This document shows, piece after piece, positions 50,719-59,145 of a stretch of 64,000 nucleotides of DNA. The DNA lies in NCBI GenBank assembly GCA_964537685.1, contig CAZICM010000040.1:1-64000 (forward strand), written 5' to 3'. The notes beneath the pieces are model-generated. The model saw only the letters and a program-made list of their open reading frames with translations, was not told the origin of the DNA and did no database searches. The translations under genes were made by a program, and so were the position numbers. Positions within the stretch are counted from its first letter, which is position 1, and the number at the start of each line of letters is the position of its first letter. The stretch is from CAZICM01 sp964537685. Its GTDB lineage: Bacteria; Myxococcota_A; Polyangia; Polyangiales; Polyangiaceae.

Positions 50719-52233
50719 TTACTGACATTGATTTCCGCAATTCTGACCGACGCAGGATACCAATTGGAAGGCTTCCTGATCATTCAGCAATCCGCATTGG
50801 AAACCGCATTGGAAGGGTCCGCCGCCATTGGCAATGCAATTGGTGAAACATCCAACCGTCGTGATACAGGTGGGCGAGCTCTGGCAATTTAAAAATTGAT
50901 TACAGCAATTCTGTGCAATGCAATCGGGGCAAGGCTGGCCATTCGAAGGACATGCCGCGGCGCCGCAAATATTGTTGGTGCACGCGCCGCTACAGCATTC
51001 ACCGGGGTCCATGCAGGGAACGCCGTCGGGCTGGCATTTGCCGCAGATATTGTTGGTACACGCAAAGCTGCAGCACTCTTGAGGATTGTTGCAGAAGAAA
51101 CCATCGGGCTGGCACATCCCGCCCCCGCACACGCCGTTGTTGCAGAAGCCCGAACAGCATTGGCTGGGATCCATGCAGGGCGTTCCATCGGACTGGCAAG
51201 GCCCGATTCCACACACACCGTTGTTGCATTGGCCGCTGCAGCAATCGCCGGGCACCATGCAGGCCCCGCCGTCGGGTGTGCATTGACCGCAGTTGATGCC
51301 GCAAATCGATGTGACTTCACTCACGCACAGCGAATCCCATGAGCTCTGGCAGCAGAATGGATCGCTCATGCAAATCTGTGCGACGCAAGGCGCGCAATTG
51401 GCCGATAGAGGCCCGCCGATGCTGCATATCGGATGCGTGCAGCCCGGGTCGCCGCAGATGCCGTTTGCACATTGGCCGCTGCAACAATCGCCCGCGAAAT
51501 TGCACATCGCTCCATCCGGAAGGCACATCCCGCCCCCGCAAACGCCGTTGTTGCAAATTCCACTGCAGCATTGCCCGCCAAAATTGCATCCAAATCCGTC
51601 GGGCATGCACTTGCCGCACACATTGTTTAAGCAAGTGAAGCTGCAGCACTCCTGCGGGAAGCTGCAAAAGAATCCGTCGGGCTGGCACATCCCGCCCCCG
51701 CACACATTGTTCTGGCAAATCAGCGAACAGCATTCCTGGGCTTCCATGCAAGGAGCGCCATCGCCCATGCATTGGCTTACGCATACGTTGCCATTGCAGA
51801 AGCCTTCGCAGCACGGAATATTCGGTGTGCAGAAACCGCCGGGCGGCGTGCACTGGCCCCCGCCGCAAACCCCATTAAAACACGAGAAACTACAGCATTC
51901 TTCATTGGCAAAACAGGGAACGCCGTCGGGCGCGCACTCCCCAAAATCGCAAACGCCGTTATTGCAAATGCCTTCACAGCAAGGCGCATCTAAACAGCTT
52001 TCACCGATACCCACGCAGGGCGCGCCCCCGCAAATACCATTCACACACGGAGCATCGCAGCAATCCAGCGACGACAAACACATCGCGCCACCGGGTGAGC
52101 ATGGCCCGCCTCCCGCCGTGCCTCCCTGCCCGCCTTGACCATCGGGAATATTCAATTCGGCGCGGCCGCATCCGGCCGAAATCACCGTCAACAGAGAGAG
52201 CGAGCCCGCAAGCGCGATGAGTCGTTTAAGCAC
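50719..52233 (-). CDS. Cys-repeat lipoprotein (about 12 knottin-like repeats)
   Basis: 504 residues from a GTG at 52233, with lipobox ISAGC (Cys22) and a Gly-rich linker. The rest is about twelve repeats of ~27 residues with the pattern CxPDGxxCxxxxxCCSxxCxNxVCG, each with six cysteines including a CC pair, as in small disulphide knots. After eight repeats there is one different module (PCVAQICMSDPFCCQSSWDSLCVSEV), a motif also known from other myxobacterial Cys-rich proteins, then four more repeats and a Cys-rich terminal domain ending CGNQCQ. Repeats are near-identical in places, so they are probably recently duplicated. Presumably surface-exposed. Function unknown. Confidence 0.85.
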   Translation of the reverse strand: MLKRLIALAGSLSLLTVISAGCGRAELNIPDGQGGQGGTAGGGPCSPGGAMCLSSLDCCDAPCVNGICGGAPCVGIGESCLDAPCCEGICNNGVCDFGECAPDGVPCFANEECCSFSCFNGVCGGGQCTPPGGFCTPNIPCCEGFCNGNVCVSQCMGDGAPCMEAQECCSLICQNNVCGGGMCQPDGFFCSFPQECCSFTCLNNVCGKCMPDGFGCNFGGQCCSGICNNGVCGGGMCLPDGAMCNFAGDCCSGQCANGICGDPGCTHPICSIGGPLSANCAPCVAQICMSDPFCCQSSWDSLCVSEVTSICGINCGQCTPDGGACMVPGDCCSGQCNNGVCGIGPCQSDGTPCMDPSQCCSGFCNNGVCGGGMCQPDGFFCNNPQECCSFACTNNICGKCQPDGVPCMDPGECCSGACTNNICGAAACPSNGQPCPDCIAQNCCNQFLNCQSSPTCITTVGCFTNCIANGGGPFQCGFQCGLLNDQEAFQLVSCVGQNCGNQCQ

Positions 52234-52350
52234 AGGCCGAACGTATCATGAGTGCCCGGCATTCCGCGAGCCTCGAGGGCGCCCGGCGCATGTGTCTTTG
52301 CGGCTTTTTTTCCCAGGCGAACAATCTATGGCACAAGGGCTTTAGCGTTC

Positions 52351-53085
52351 ATGACTGCGCTTCTCCGCGAAAAACATACGCTTCGGCTTTGGCTGCCCGC
52401 GTTCGTGCTCTTGTTCAGTGCATGTTCCAACGATATGGGCGAGCTGATTTCGCTTCCGCCTCTCACCGAAGAAGACGGGGACAAATCCAAGGCGCCCGCC
52501 GCCATAACGAAGAATTTACCCAGCGATTGCGATGAATTGCCCGAGCTGTCCGCCGAGGAATTGGCTGGACCGCCTTTTGAGCTCGATCTTCACAAATCCA
52601 CGCGCCCCGAACCTTCGGGCTACACGCTGCTCCCAGGCGTTACACTGTCCAAAACCACATCGGACGCCCTAGAAAAACTCGACGCGGCCTATTTTAAAAA
52701 AACCGGCGCCCATTTGGTTATCACCAGCGGCACCCGCGACCCGGCCCGCCAAGCCAAGGCCATGTATAAAACCATGAAATTGGGAACCGATATTTTAAAA
52801 TTGTATAAAAATAGGCCGGCGGCCCAGGAAATAAAAAACGCCTACGACAAATTCGTCCACCGGGGCTCGGAAAAAACCATTGAAGCCATTTATCAAGTGC
52901 TCAAAGACCAAATGGATCGGGGCGTGTATATCTCGGCCCATCTCAAGGCGGGCGCCGTCGACGTACGCAACCGCACGATGTCCCGCGCTCAGAAAAAAGC
53001 CTTTGAAAAAAGCGTAATCGCCGACGGCTCCTTTTCATTCATCGAAGAAAGCAAGCCGCCTCATTTTCATCTGGAGCTCGAATAA
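52351..53085 (+). CDS. M15-like peptidase-fold lipoprotein
   Basis: 244 residues from the ATG at 52351 (GTG at 52252 would bury the signal peptide). Lipobox LFSAC (Cys25). The C-terminal half has HLVITSGTRDPARQAKAMY, YISAHLKAGAVDVRNR and PHFHLEL, which match the zinc ligand pattern SxHxxGxAxD ... HxH of D-Ala-D-Ala carboxypeptidase/VanY-type M15 peptidases. The zinc ligands H (SAHLKAG), D (AVDV) and H (HFHL) are all present. A peptidoglycan-trimming lipoprotein is likely. It is divergent from the Cys-repeat gene (118 bp apart). Confidence 0.8.
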   Translation: MTALLREKHTLRLWLPAFVLLFSACSNDMGELISLPPLTEEDGDKSKAPAAITKNLPSDCDELPELSAEELAGPPFELDLHKSTRPEPSGYTLLPGVTLSKTTSDALEKLDAAYFKKTGAHLVITSGTRDPARQAKAMYKTMKLGTDILKLYKNRPAAQEIKNAYDKFVHRGSEKTIEAIYQVLKDQMDRGVYISAHLKAGAVDVRNRTMSRAQKKAFEKSVIADGSFSFIEESKPPHFHLELE

Positions 53086-53147
53086 AGAGCCCGGATATCC
53101 GCAAAAAAAGCGGCATTACACCATTACATTTCCGCTATCGTGCTCGG

Positions 53148-55607
53148 GTGAACACTCGCCGAGCGAAACTTTTATCTTCACGCCTTTTTCTTTGCGCGGC
53201 CTCGCTAGTCGCGCTCGTGTCCGCCGCGGGCAGCGCCTCCGCCGAAGCCCCTGCGCACCGCCTGGCCAAGGTTCTGGGCAGGCCCTCCGAACCCCACCCG
53301 CTCGCCTTTCGAAACGGCCGTATTCCCGTCACGCTCAGCCTTCCCAGCGGTGTGAGCGCAGCCGATTTGGGACTCGTGCCCGTCGCGCCGCATATTGGCG
53401 CAACGGCTTTTACCAAAGAAGAACTCGAAGCCTTTTCCGCCGCGCATCCAACGCTCATCCCTCATGTCGCGCCTCCCCTTAAGCCTCTGCTCGATCGTTC
53501 CAAAGAATGGACGCGCGTGGACTTATTCCGCACCGAAATGTTCGTCGACGGCAAAGGCGTCGCCGTCGGCGTCGTCGATACGGGCATCGATATCGAGCAT
53601 CCCGATTTCCGCGACGAAAATGGCAAGACCCGCATCGCATGGATGCTCACCGCGGAGGCTCCCCGGAAAATTCACGAAGATATTGAACGCCAATTCGGAT
53701 GTCTTGAGGAAAAAACCCCCTGCGCCGTCTATTCGGCCGACGATATCAATCAATATCTCGAAACCGGGATGGGCTCGATTTTAGGCGATCAACAAGGCCA
53801 TGGAACCCATGTCGCCTCCATTGCCGCGGGCAACGGCGGCCCAATGCTCAAAGGCGCGCTTCAATACGTTGGTGTTGCCCCGGCAGCCACGCTGATTATT
53901 GCCAATACCTATTTGCCCGGCGAAGGATTTACCGAAGCCGATGTTTTAAATGGCACGCGCTTTATTTTTGAAATGGCCGACGCCATGGGAATGCCTGCCG
54001 TCGCCAACTTGAGCATCGGCACCGATTTCGGCCCGCATGATGGCACGAGCGACCTTGAAAAGGGCCTTTCAGCGCTGGTCGGCGATAACAAACCCGGCCG
54101 CGCCATTGTCCTCGCCTCGGGCAACAGCGGCGCCATTTATCAGCCTTCGGGAGGAGAGACCTGGTACGGCATTCACACCGAAGCCCGCGTTTCACCGAAT
54201 TCAACGGCGCGCGTCCCGATTTACGCACCAAAAGCCAATAAATCCAGTGCATTTGTTTGGATTACCTTTAGTCCCGGCGACGAAGTCTCGGTGGGACTCG
54301 AAGGCCCGGGCGGTGAAACATTAATCAGTTTCACAAGCCCCAACGACGATCGCGGCTATAGCGGCGAAAAAATAAGCGCGGGCGTCATTAACAACACGCA
54401 AAATGGAAAGGCTCCGATTCCGCCGGATTCCAACAGCGCCGTCGTAAGCTGGGAAGGAAGCTGGGGCGATAACAGCGAATTCGCCATTTTGATGGAAGGT
54501 AAAGGCAATGCGCAATTGTGGATCACCGGGCTGGGCGATGTGGACGATGGAAGCTCGCCCGGGCTTTTGTTCCGAAAAGGCATGAAACAGGGGACAATCA
54601 CAGCACCCGCCAGCGCGCCTTCATTGCTTGCGGTGGGTTGCACAATGAATCGATTGGATTGGACGCCCTATGAAGGCCCGGCCATTCAAATTACAGGCAT
54701 TGGCAATCTCACCAATGTGGAAGAAGACAGCCCCTGTTTCTTTAGCTCGGCCGGCCCCACGCCCCTGGGCGTCGCAAAGCCTGAAATTGTAGCCCCAGGA
54801 GGATTTGTCGCGGCGGCCATGAGCAATGAAGCCGACCCTCGCGCAACACCCGATTCTATTTTTGATGCGGGCGGATGTCCCGATCCATCGATCAAATGCT
54901 TTGTTGTGGATAATTATCATGCGCTTTCGGCAGGCACATCGATGTCCTCGCCCCATGTCGCGGGAGCAGCAGCGCTTTTATTGGCTGTCAATCCGATGCT
55001 TACTCAAGCCCAGATTACCGATATCCTCCAAGCGAGCGCCCGATATCCCAGCGGAACCGTTCGCTTTGAAGTGCAAACCGGCCCGGGCGAGCTCGATATG
55101 GAAGCGGCGCTTCAAACCATCCTTTCGGTGGAAACGTTCACAGAGCCGCCCGACGTAAGGCGAAGCTGGTATGTGCTCTCGAGTGAATATGCCCGGCCCG
55201 ACCCGAAGTTTCCGGTGTGGGGCACCGTGGAATTAAGGCGAGCCAATGGAAGCGTGGCGAGCGGTATTGCGGGAAGCGATTTAGAACTCGCCGTGGAAGG
55301 CGGGCTTATCGTTTCGCCTTTAACCAAAGTGCGGCACGGCCTCTTTCGCTTTGCGGTCGCGGGCGATAAAGGCAGCGCCGGCACCGAAATGAAAATCGAT
55401 GTTTTGTATAATGGCCAATCCATTCAAAAACGTATATTACCCATTGGATTGGATTTTTTTAATGCCGACGGGGCGGCGGATGCGATAGGCGGATATTCTT
55501 GTTCGGTGGATTCGGCTCAATTGGGCGGGCATCGTTTTCAGGCATTGGCCTCGAGCATTGCCGCTGCGATGATCGGCCTATTCGCGCTTAGACGAAGGCG
55601 TTCCTAA
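53148..55607 (+). CDS. Subtilisin-like S8 serine protease with MYXO-CTERM-like tail
   Basis: 819 residues from a GTG at 53148. Signal peptide at the N-terminus. Catalytic triad in order: Asp144 in GVVDTGIDIEHPDF, His218 in GHGTHVASIAAGN, Ser598 in AGTSMSSPHVAGAAAL. About 380 residues separate His and Ser, longer than in plain subtilisins, indicating an inserted beta domain (near 340-480). The end is YSC...SIAAAMIGLFALRRRRS: a Cys, a short hydrophobic helix and an Arg cluster, as in MYXO-CTERM sorting tails of Myxococcota, which lead to surface attachment or release. Its last 4 bp overlap the convergent lipoprotein gene. Confidence 0.93.
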   Translation: MNTRRAKLLSSRLFLCAASLVALVSAAGSASAEAPAHRLAKVLGRPSEPHPLAFRNGRIPVTLSLPSGVSAADLGLVPVAPHIGATAFTKEELEAFSAAHPTLIPHVAPPLKPLLDRSKEWTRVDLFRTEMFVDGKGVAVGVVDTGIDIEHPDFRDENGKTRIAWMLTAEAPRKIHEDIERQFGCLEEKTPCAVYSADDINQYLETGMGSILGDQQGHGTHVASIAAGNGGPMLKGALQYVGVAPAATLIIANTYLPGEGFTEADVLNGTRFIFEMADAMGMPAVANLSIGTDFGPHDGTSDLEKGLSALVGDNKPGRAIVLASGNSGAIYQPSGGETWYGIHTEARVSPNSTARVPIYAPKANKSSAFVWITFSPGDEVSVGLEGPGGETLISFTSPNDDRGYSGEKISAGVINNTQNGKAPIPPDSNSAVVSWEGSWGDNSEFAILMEGKGNAQLWITGLGDVDDGSSPGLLFRKGMKQGTITAPASAPSLLAVGCTMNRLDWTPYEGPAIQITGIGNLTNVEEDSPCFFSSAGPTPLGVAKPEIVAPGGFVAAAMSNEADPRATPDSIFDAGGCPDPSIKCFVVDNYHALSAGTSMSSPHVAGAAALLLAVNPMLTQAQITDILQASARYPSGTVRFEVQTGPGELDMEAALQTILSVETFTEPPDVRRSWYVLSSEYARPDPKFPVWGTVELRRANGSVASGIAGSDLELAVEGGLIVSPLTKVRHGLFRFAVAGDKGSAGTEMKIDVLYNGQSIQKRILPIGLDFFNADGAADAIGGYSCSVDSAQLGGHRFQALASSIAAAMIGLFALRRRRS

Positions 55608-55975
55608 GGCGAGGGGAACGGACAACAACTCGGCACACCATCGTTGCAGTAATCCGTGCCGTCATTGGCGGCGCAGGTGCAGGACACCACCGAATTAAAA
55701 CGGCATTGACAAGCCGATCCCGAACATACCGACTCATAGACATTGCCATTGATATCGCAGTACGAACTCGCACAATCGCCGCCCGAGGAAGTCCCTCCGC
55801 AAAATCCCAAGCTGCCCACCGGGTCGGGCCACGAACACACAATCCCCGAGCTTGTCCCGCCGCCTTCCCCATTGCCTCCCATTTCCTCGGGGACAATCAC
55901 CACTTTTCCGCCACAGGCCCACAGCCAGCATCCAATCAGGGCCAAACCTATCATACCGGTTCGTTTAACCATCAT
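55604..55975 (-). CDS. Small Cys-rich lipoprotein
   Basis: 123 residues with two ATG codons in a row at the start and GGAG 10 nt upstream. Lipobox CWLWAC (Cys21), a short Gly-rich linker, then a region with about 13 cysteines (DCASSYCDINGNVYESVC, CQCRFNSVVSCTCAAND, SCCPFP). Extracytoplasmic disulphide-bonded domain; unknown function. It overlaps the subtilase stop by 4 bp. The neighbouring gene on the same strand starts beyond a 38-bp gap. Confidence 0.7.
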   Translation of the reverse strand: MMVKRTGMIGLALIGCWLWACGGKVVIVPEEMGGNGEGGGTSSGIVCSWPDPVGSLGFCGGTSSGGDCASSYCDINGNVYESVCSGSACQCRFNSVVSCTCAANDGTDYCNDGVPSCCPFPSP

Positions 55976-56013
55976 GTTTCATTATCTCCAAAGGTCATTT
56001 CAACCCATCCATT

Positions 56014-57849
56014 TTAATTCGCTTTGCGGAGCAAGCCCAAAATCCCTGCGGACTCCAACAGCTCCACAGGTACTCTGCCATCGTTCCCCAAGCCCCGCGC
56101 GGCATAATACGCGCGCACCATCGCCTCTACATTCTCGCGCGAAAGCATCACGCCCTCGCCCGCGCTTCCGCGAAGCGGCATTTCAAAAAAACGCGCGGGC
56201 AAGGTGTCCTCCGCCGCCGTCCAGCCTTGCCGCTCATTAAATATTTTTTTTAATAAAACAATGCGGCGCGCTGCTTCTTTCATTTCATCGGCTGAATATT
56301 TAAATCCTGTCACCGCATAAAACAGCTCGGCCGCCTCCGCATAAAAATCGCTAAACACGCCCCTTAAAAACTTGCAGAGAATTAAAGAATCAATGAGCGC
56401 CGCCCGGTCTTCGGTATCGATCGCAAAATGAACATCTTGGGGACGGGCCGCAAAACGATTGACTTTCCCCGAAAAGTCGGCCTCGTAAGCCCCGCTCCGG
56501 TTATGATCGGCCCCGCGCGCATTCACCGCAAAACCCAGCGCCATGCTCTGCAGCGCCCTCGGTTCGTAGCCGGGAATTTCCAATCCTTTCACATGCGGTG
56601 CAAAATCAATCGCGAGTCCACCAATACGTTCGGATGCCCGCTTGCTGCCCTCGGCCAATAAATCGCCCAAAGCGCCCCGCCTGTGCGCGATCTTGACAAG
56701 CAGCCCGAGCAATGCTTCGCCCGCGCCGAATACAAGCCCGCTCGCCTCTTGTTCATAAGGCGTTCCTTTGAATAAACCCCGCTCATTGCATTCCATCGCG
56801 AATGCGATCGTGCCGCCCGCCGAAATGGTATCGAGCCCCAGCTCATCGCAGGCCCGCGACGCCGCAAGCACCACATCCGGATTGGAAATGCCGCACAGCG
56901 GACCCAATGCAAATATATTTTCGTATTCGGCTTTCACCGTGCCTTGCCCAGGCGCCACTTCAAAAAAATGCTCGCATCCAATGGTGCAGCCCGCACACGA
57001 ACCTCGGCCTTTTTCCCGCGTTAACTTTAATGTTTCGCCCGAAAGCGCCGCCGCTTCCGGAAAAATCCCGCCCTGAAAATTCCTCGAAGGCAGCGCATTC
57101 AGCCGATTAAAGGCCGCGAGATTGGCCACTGTTCCCAATTCCCTATATTTTTCGGTCGCCGGCCCCACCGAACGCTTGGCCAAATCCTTGGCTATCCGAT
57201 AAGCGTGCTCCGCATCAAAAATAGGCACGGGCACCTGCCCCCGAACACCAATCGCCTTGATTCGCTTGCTTCCCAAAACCGCGCCCAGCCCTCCCCTGCC
57301 CGCGTGACGCCCGCCGTTAAATATCCCCGCATACCGAACGCCGTGCTCCCCCGCCGTACCCGTCAGCGCAAATGCATAGCCCGGAAATCGCCGCCGCAGC
57401 CGCGCATCGCATTCCATGACGCCAAGCCCGCTTCCCCATAATTCCGGGCACAATTCAATTGTTATTTTTTCACCGTCGATTAAAATCACCGAAGGCGCCT
57501 CCGCCCTGGATACGATCACAATGGCATCGAATCCAGTACGCTTGCCCTCGATCGCAAAATCCGAAGACGACAAAGCATCGTTCAGCCGGTTGGTCAGCGG
57601 CGATTTTGCCGCAATACACAGCTTGGCCGATGTGGTCAGCGGCGTTCCCGACAGCGGCCCAAATGCAATCACCAGCGGCGCATCCGGCCCAAGCGCATCG
57701 TATTCAGACTCGCTTTCCCGAAGCAGAATCAGCGCGGCCAGCCCCGTTCCTCCAATCACCGCGCCCAAATCCTCGCGCGGAAGCCCAACCACCTCGGATG
57801 CTCCCGAATCCGCGCGCACCCGCATATAGCGGCCAAAATGCCCGCCCAT
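56014..57849 (-). CDS. Aldehyde:ferredoxin oxidoreductase (tungsten pterin enzyme)
   Basis: 611 residues; start at 57849 follows GGGAGGATAAGCG. AOR family features: N-terminal GAVIGGTGLAALIL, IAFGPLSGTPLTTSAK, GRHAGRGGLGAVLGSKRIKAI, and the [4Fe-4S] ligands C285xxC288xxxC292 with the fourth Cys at 492 (LILCKFLRG). The DHNRSG segment in NARGADHNRSGAY lies near the pterin. The enzyme oxidises aldehydes to acids using ferredoxin; archaeal and anaerobic members bind a tungsten bis-molybdopterin cofactor. Directly downstream of a MoaD-like gene (3-bp gap), which supports a dedicated pterin-sulphur carrier. Typically anaerobic chemistry, so an anaerobic or micro-oxic life stage is implied. Confidence 0.94.
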   Translation of the reverse strand: MGGHFGRYMRVRADSGASEVVGLPREDLGAVIGGTGLAALILLRESESEYDALGPDAPLVIAFGPLSGTPLTTSAKLCIAAKSPLTNRLNDALSSSDFAIEGKRTGFDAIVIVSRAEAPSVILIDGEKITIELCPELWGSGLGVMECDARLRRRFPGYAFALTGTAGEHGVRYAGIFNGGRHAGRGGLGAVLGSKRIKAIGVRGQVPVPIFDAEHAYRIAKDLAKRSVGPATEKYRELGTVANLAAFNRLNALPSRNFQGGIFPEAAALSGETLKLTREKGRGSCAGCTIGCEHFFEVAPGQGTVKAEYENIFALGPLCGISNPDVVLAASRACDELGLDTISAGGTIAFAMECNERGLFKGTPYEQEASGLVFGAGEALLGLLVKIAHRRGALGDLLAEGSKRASERIGGLAIDFAPHVKGLEIPGYEPRALQSMALGFAVNARGADHNRSGAYEADFSGKVNRFAARPQDVHFAIDTEDRAALIDSLILCKFLRGVFSDFYAEAAELFYAVTGFKYSADEMKEAARRIVLLKKIFNERQGWTAAEDTLPARFFEMPLRGSAGEGVMLSRENVEAMVRAYYAARGLGNDGRVPVELLESAGILGLLRKAN

Positions 57850-57852
57850 CGC

Positions 57853-58116
57853 TTATCCTCCCGCGTCGGCCGAAAGAATCATCAGCACATCGCCCGGAGA
57901 AAGCGCCATATCCAGCCCCTTCGCGACGATAACGCCATTCACCGCCGCCGCATAATAAGGCTGCAAACGCCCGTGCTCGATCACCTGAGGCATCAAGTCT
58001 GGAAGCCTTTGCCCAAGCATTTTAAACGCTTCCCCCAGCGACTTGGCCTGCCCCAGCTCAATGCTGTCCACTCCGGCCCGCAAACGCGCGACACCGAAGA
58101 GCTCCACGGTGATCAT
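57853..58116 (-). CDS. moaD: MoaD/ThiS-family sulphur carrier protein
   Basis: 87 residues ending in the diagnostic Gly-Gly. Ubiquitin-like beta-grasp: MITVELFGVARLRAGVDSIEL, LPDLMPQVIEHGR, AAAVNGVIVAKG and SPGDVLMILSADAGG. MoaD donates sulphur to make the dithiolene of molybdopterin. It is the first gene of a two-gene unit with the AOR, a linkage known from archaea and anaerobic bacteria, where the carrier serves the tungsto-pterin. The rest of the pathway (MoaA, MoaC, MoaE, MoeA) is not in the window. A 5-bp hairpin CCGGC-AAAAAA-GCCGG (58138-58153) lies upstream. Confidence 0.9.
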   Translation of the reverse strand: MITVELFGVARLRAGVDSIELGQAKSLGEAFKMLGQRLPDLMPQVIEHGRLQPYYAAAVNGVIVAKGLDMALSPGDVLMILSADAGG

Positions 58117-58211
58117 GCGCCGAACATATCACTTTTGCCGGCAAAAAAGCCGGATACGAAAATGTTGCCTTGGAGCGTTTGAGCAAATCGGTCTACATTC
58201 GGAGATACGGC

Positions 58212-59141
58212 ATGCGACTGATACTTTTCTCGGCGACAACGCTTATCGGCGCTTTTGGCCCGCTCCTGCTCGATGCATGTTCGCCCGCGCAGCACCCGGG
58301 CGCGCCTCCCCAAAAGCAGGCCGCGCAATGTCCTCAAACGTCGGCGATTACCTCAGATGCAACGCTTTCTGTCGAGGCGCTTCAAGAAACCTCGGGCCTC
58401 GCCGCCAGCCAAAAATATCCCGGCCTTTTTTATGCCCATAACGATTCGGGCGACTCGCCGCGCCTCTTTGCGCTCGCTTCCAATGGCACATTAAAAGCCA
58501 CGATTGCCTTTGCCGGAGCATTTGCAACGGATTGGGAAGATATGGCGCGGGGTCCCTGCGAGGACGGAAAATCGAGCTGTATTTTCGTCGCGGATATGGG
58601 CGACAATAAAAAACAGCGAAATGATTATAAACTTTATCGAATTGCAGAGCCCGATGCAGAGCCTTCGGGAGAAATGACACTAAAACCCGATATTTTTGCA
58701 TTAAAATATCCCGACGGCGCGCATAATGCCGAAACGCTCTTGGTGCATCCCGCGACGGGGCACATTACCATCGTGACCAAAACCAATGAAGGCGCATCGC
58801 CCGTCTATGAATATACCGGCCCCCTCAAGGCCGGCACCACCATCGAATTGAAAAGGACTGGAGAGATTATTCCTCCCAAAGGCAGCGAACGCTTTACGGG
58901 AGGCTCTGTTCATCCCATGGGCAAAGGCATTTTATTGCGTACCTATTCCAATCTTTGGTATTTCCCCATGGCGGAAGGCCAAAGCGTCGCGCAGGCGATT
59001 TCAGGCCCCGCCTGTGAAATGCCCGTCGCCGATGAACCCCAGGGAGAAGCCGTCGAATGGATGGCCGATGGAAACGGATATATAACGGCCAGCGAAGGCG
59101 TGCGAATGCCCCTTCACCGTGTGGATTGCAAAGGATTGTAA
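58212..59141 (+). CDS. Beta-propeller lipoprotein, unknown
   Basis: 309 residues from the ATG at 58212, with GGAGATACGG upstream. Lipobox LLDAC (Cys23). The mature protein has propeller-like phrases: FYAHNDSGDSPRLFALASNG, WEDMARGPCEDGKSSCIFVADMGDNKKQRNDYKLYRI (in parts), NAETLLVHPATGHITIVTKTNE and GGSVHPMGKGILLRTYSN. The HNDSGDSPR and ADMGDN blocks are typical of a group of exported propellers that are sometimes called esterase-like or SdiA-regulated-like, without proven activity. It ends just before the aminotransferase (4-bp gap). Confidence 0.75.
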   Translation: MRLILFSATTLIGAFGPLLLDACSPAQHPGAPPQKQAAQCPQTSAITSDATLSVEALQETSGLAASQKYPGLFYAHNDSGDSPRLFALASNGTLKATIAFAGAFATDWEDMARGPCEDGKSSCIFVADMGDNKKQRNDYKLYRIAEPDAEPSGEMTLKPDIFALKYPDGAHNAETLLVHPATGHITIVTKTNEGASPVYEYTGPLKAGTTIELKRTGEIIPPKGSERFTGGSVHPMGKGILLRTYSNLWYFPMAEGQSVAQAISGPACEMPVADEPQGEAVEWMADGNGYITASEGVRMPLHRVDCKGL

Positions 59142-59145
59142 GCCA

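Noticed and set aside
51293..52138. Long plus-strand frame opposite the Cys-repeat gene (about 281 residues)
   Set aside because: It is the shadow of a repetitive, high-Cys minus-strand gene that has a lipobox and a recognisable repeat; the plus frame has no coherent domain.
58137..58153. Hairpin CCGGC-AAAAAA-GCCGG between moaD and the propeller lipoprotein gene
   Set aside because: Only 5 pairs and in a divergent upstream region where no terminator is expected; too weak to call a molybdenum-cofactor riboswitch or a regulator site.
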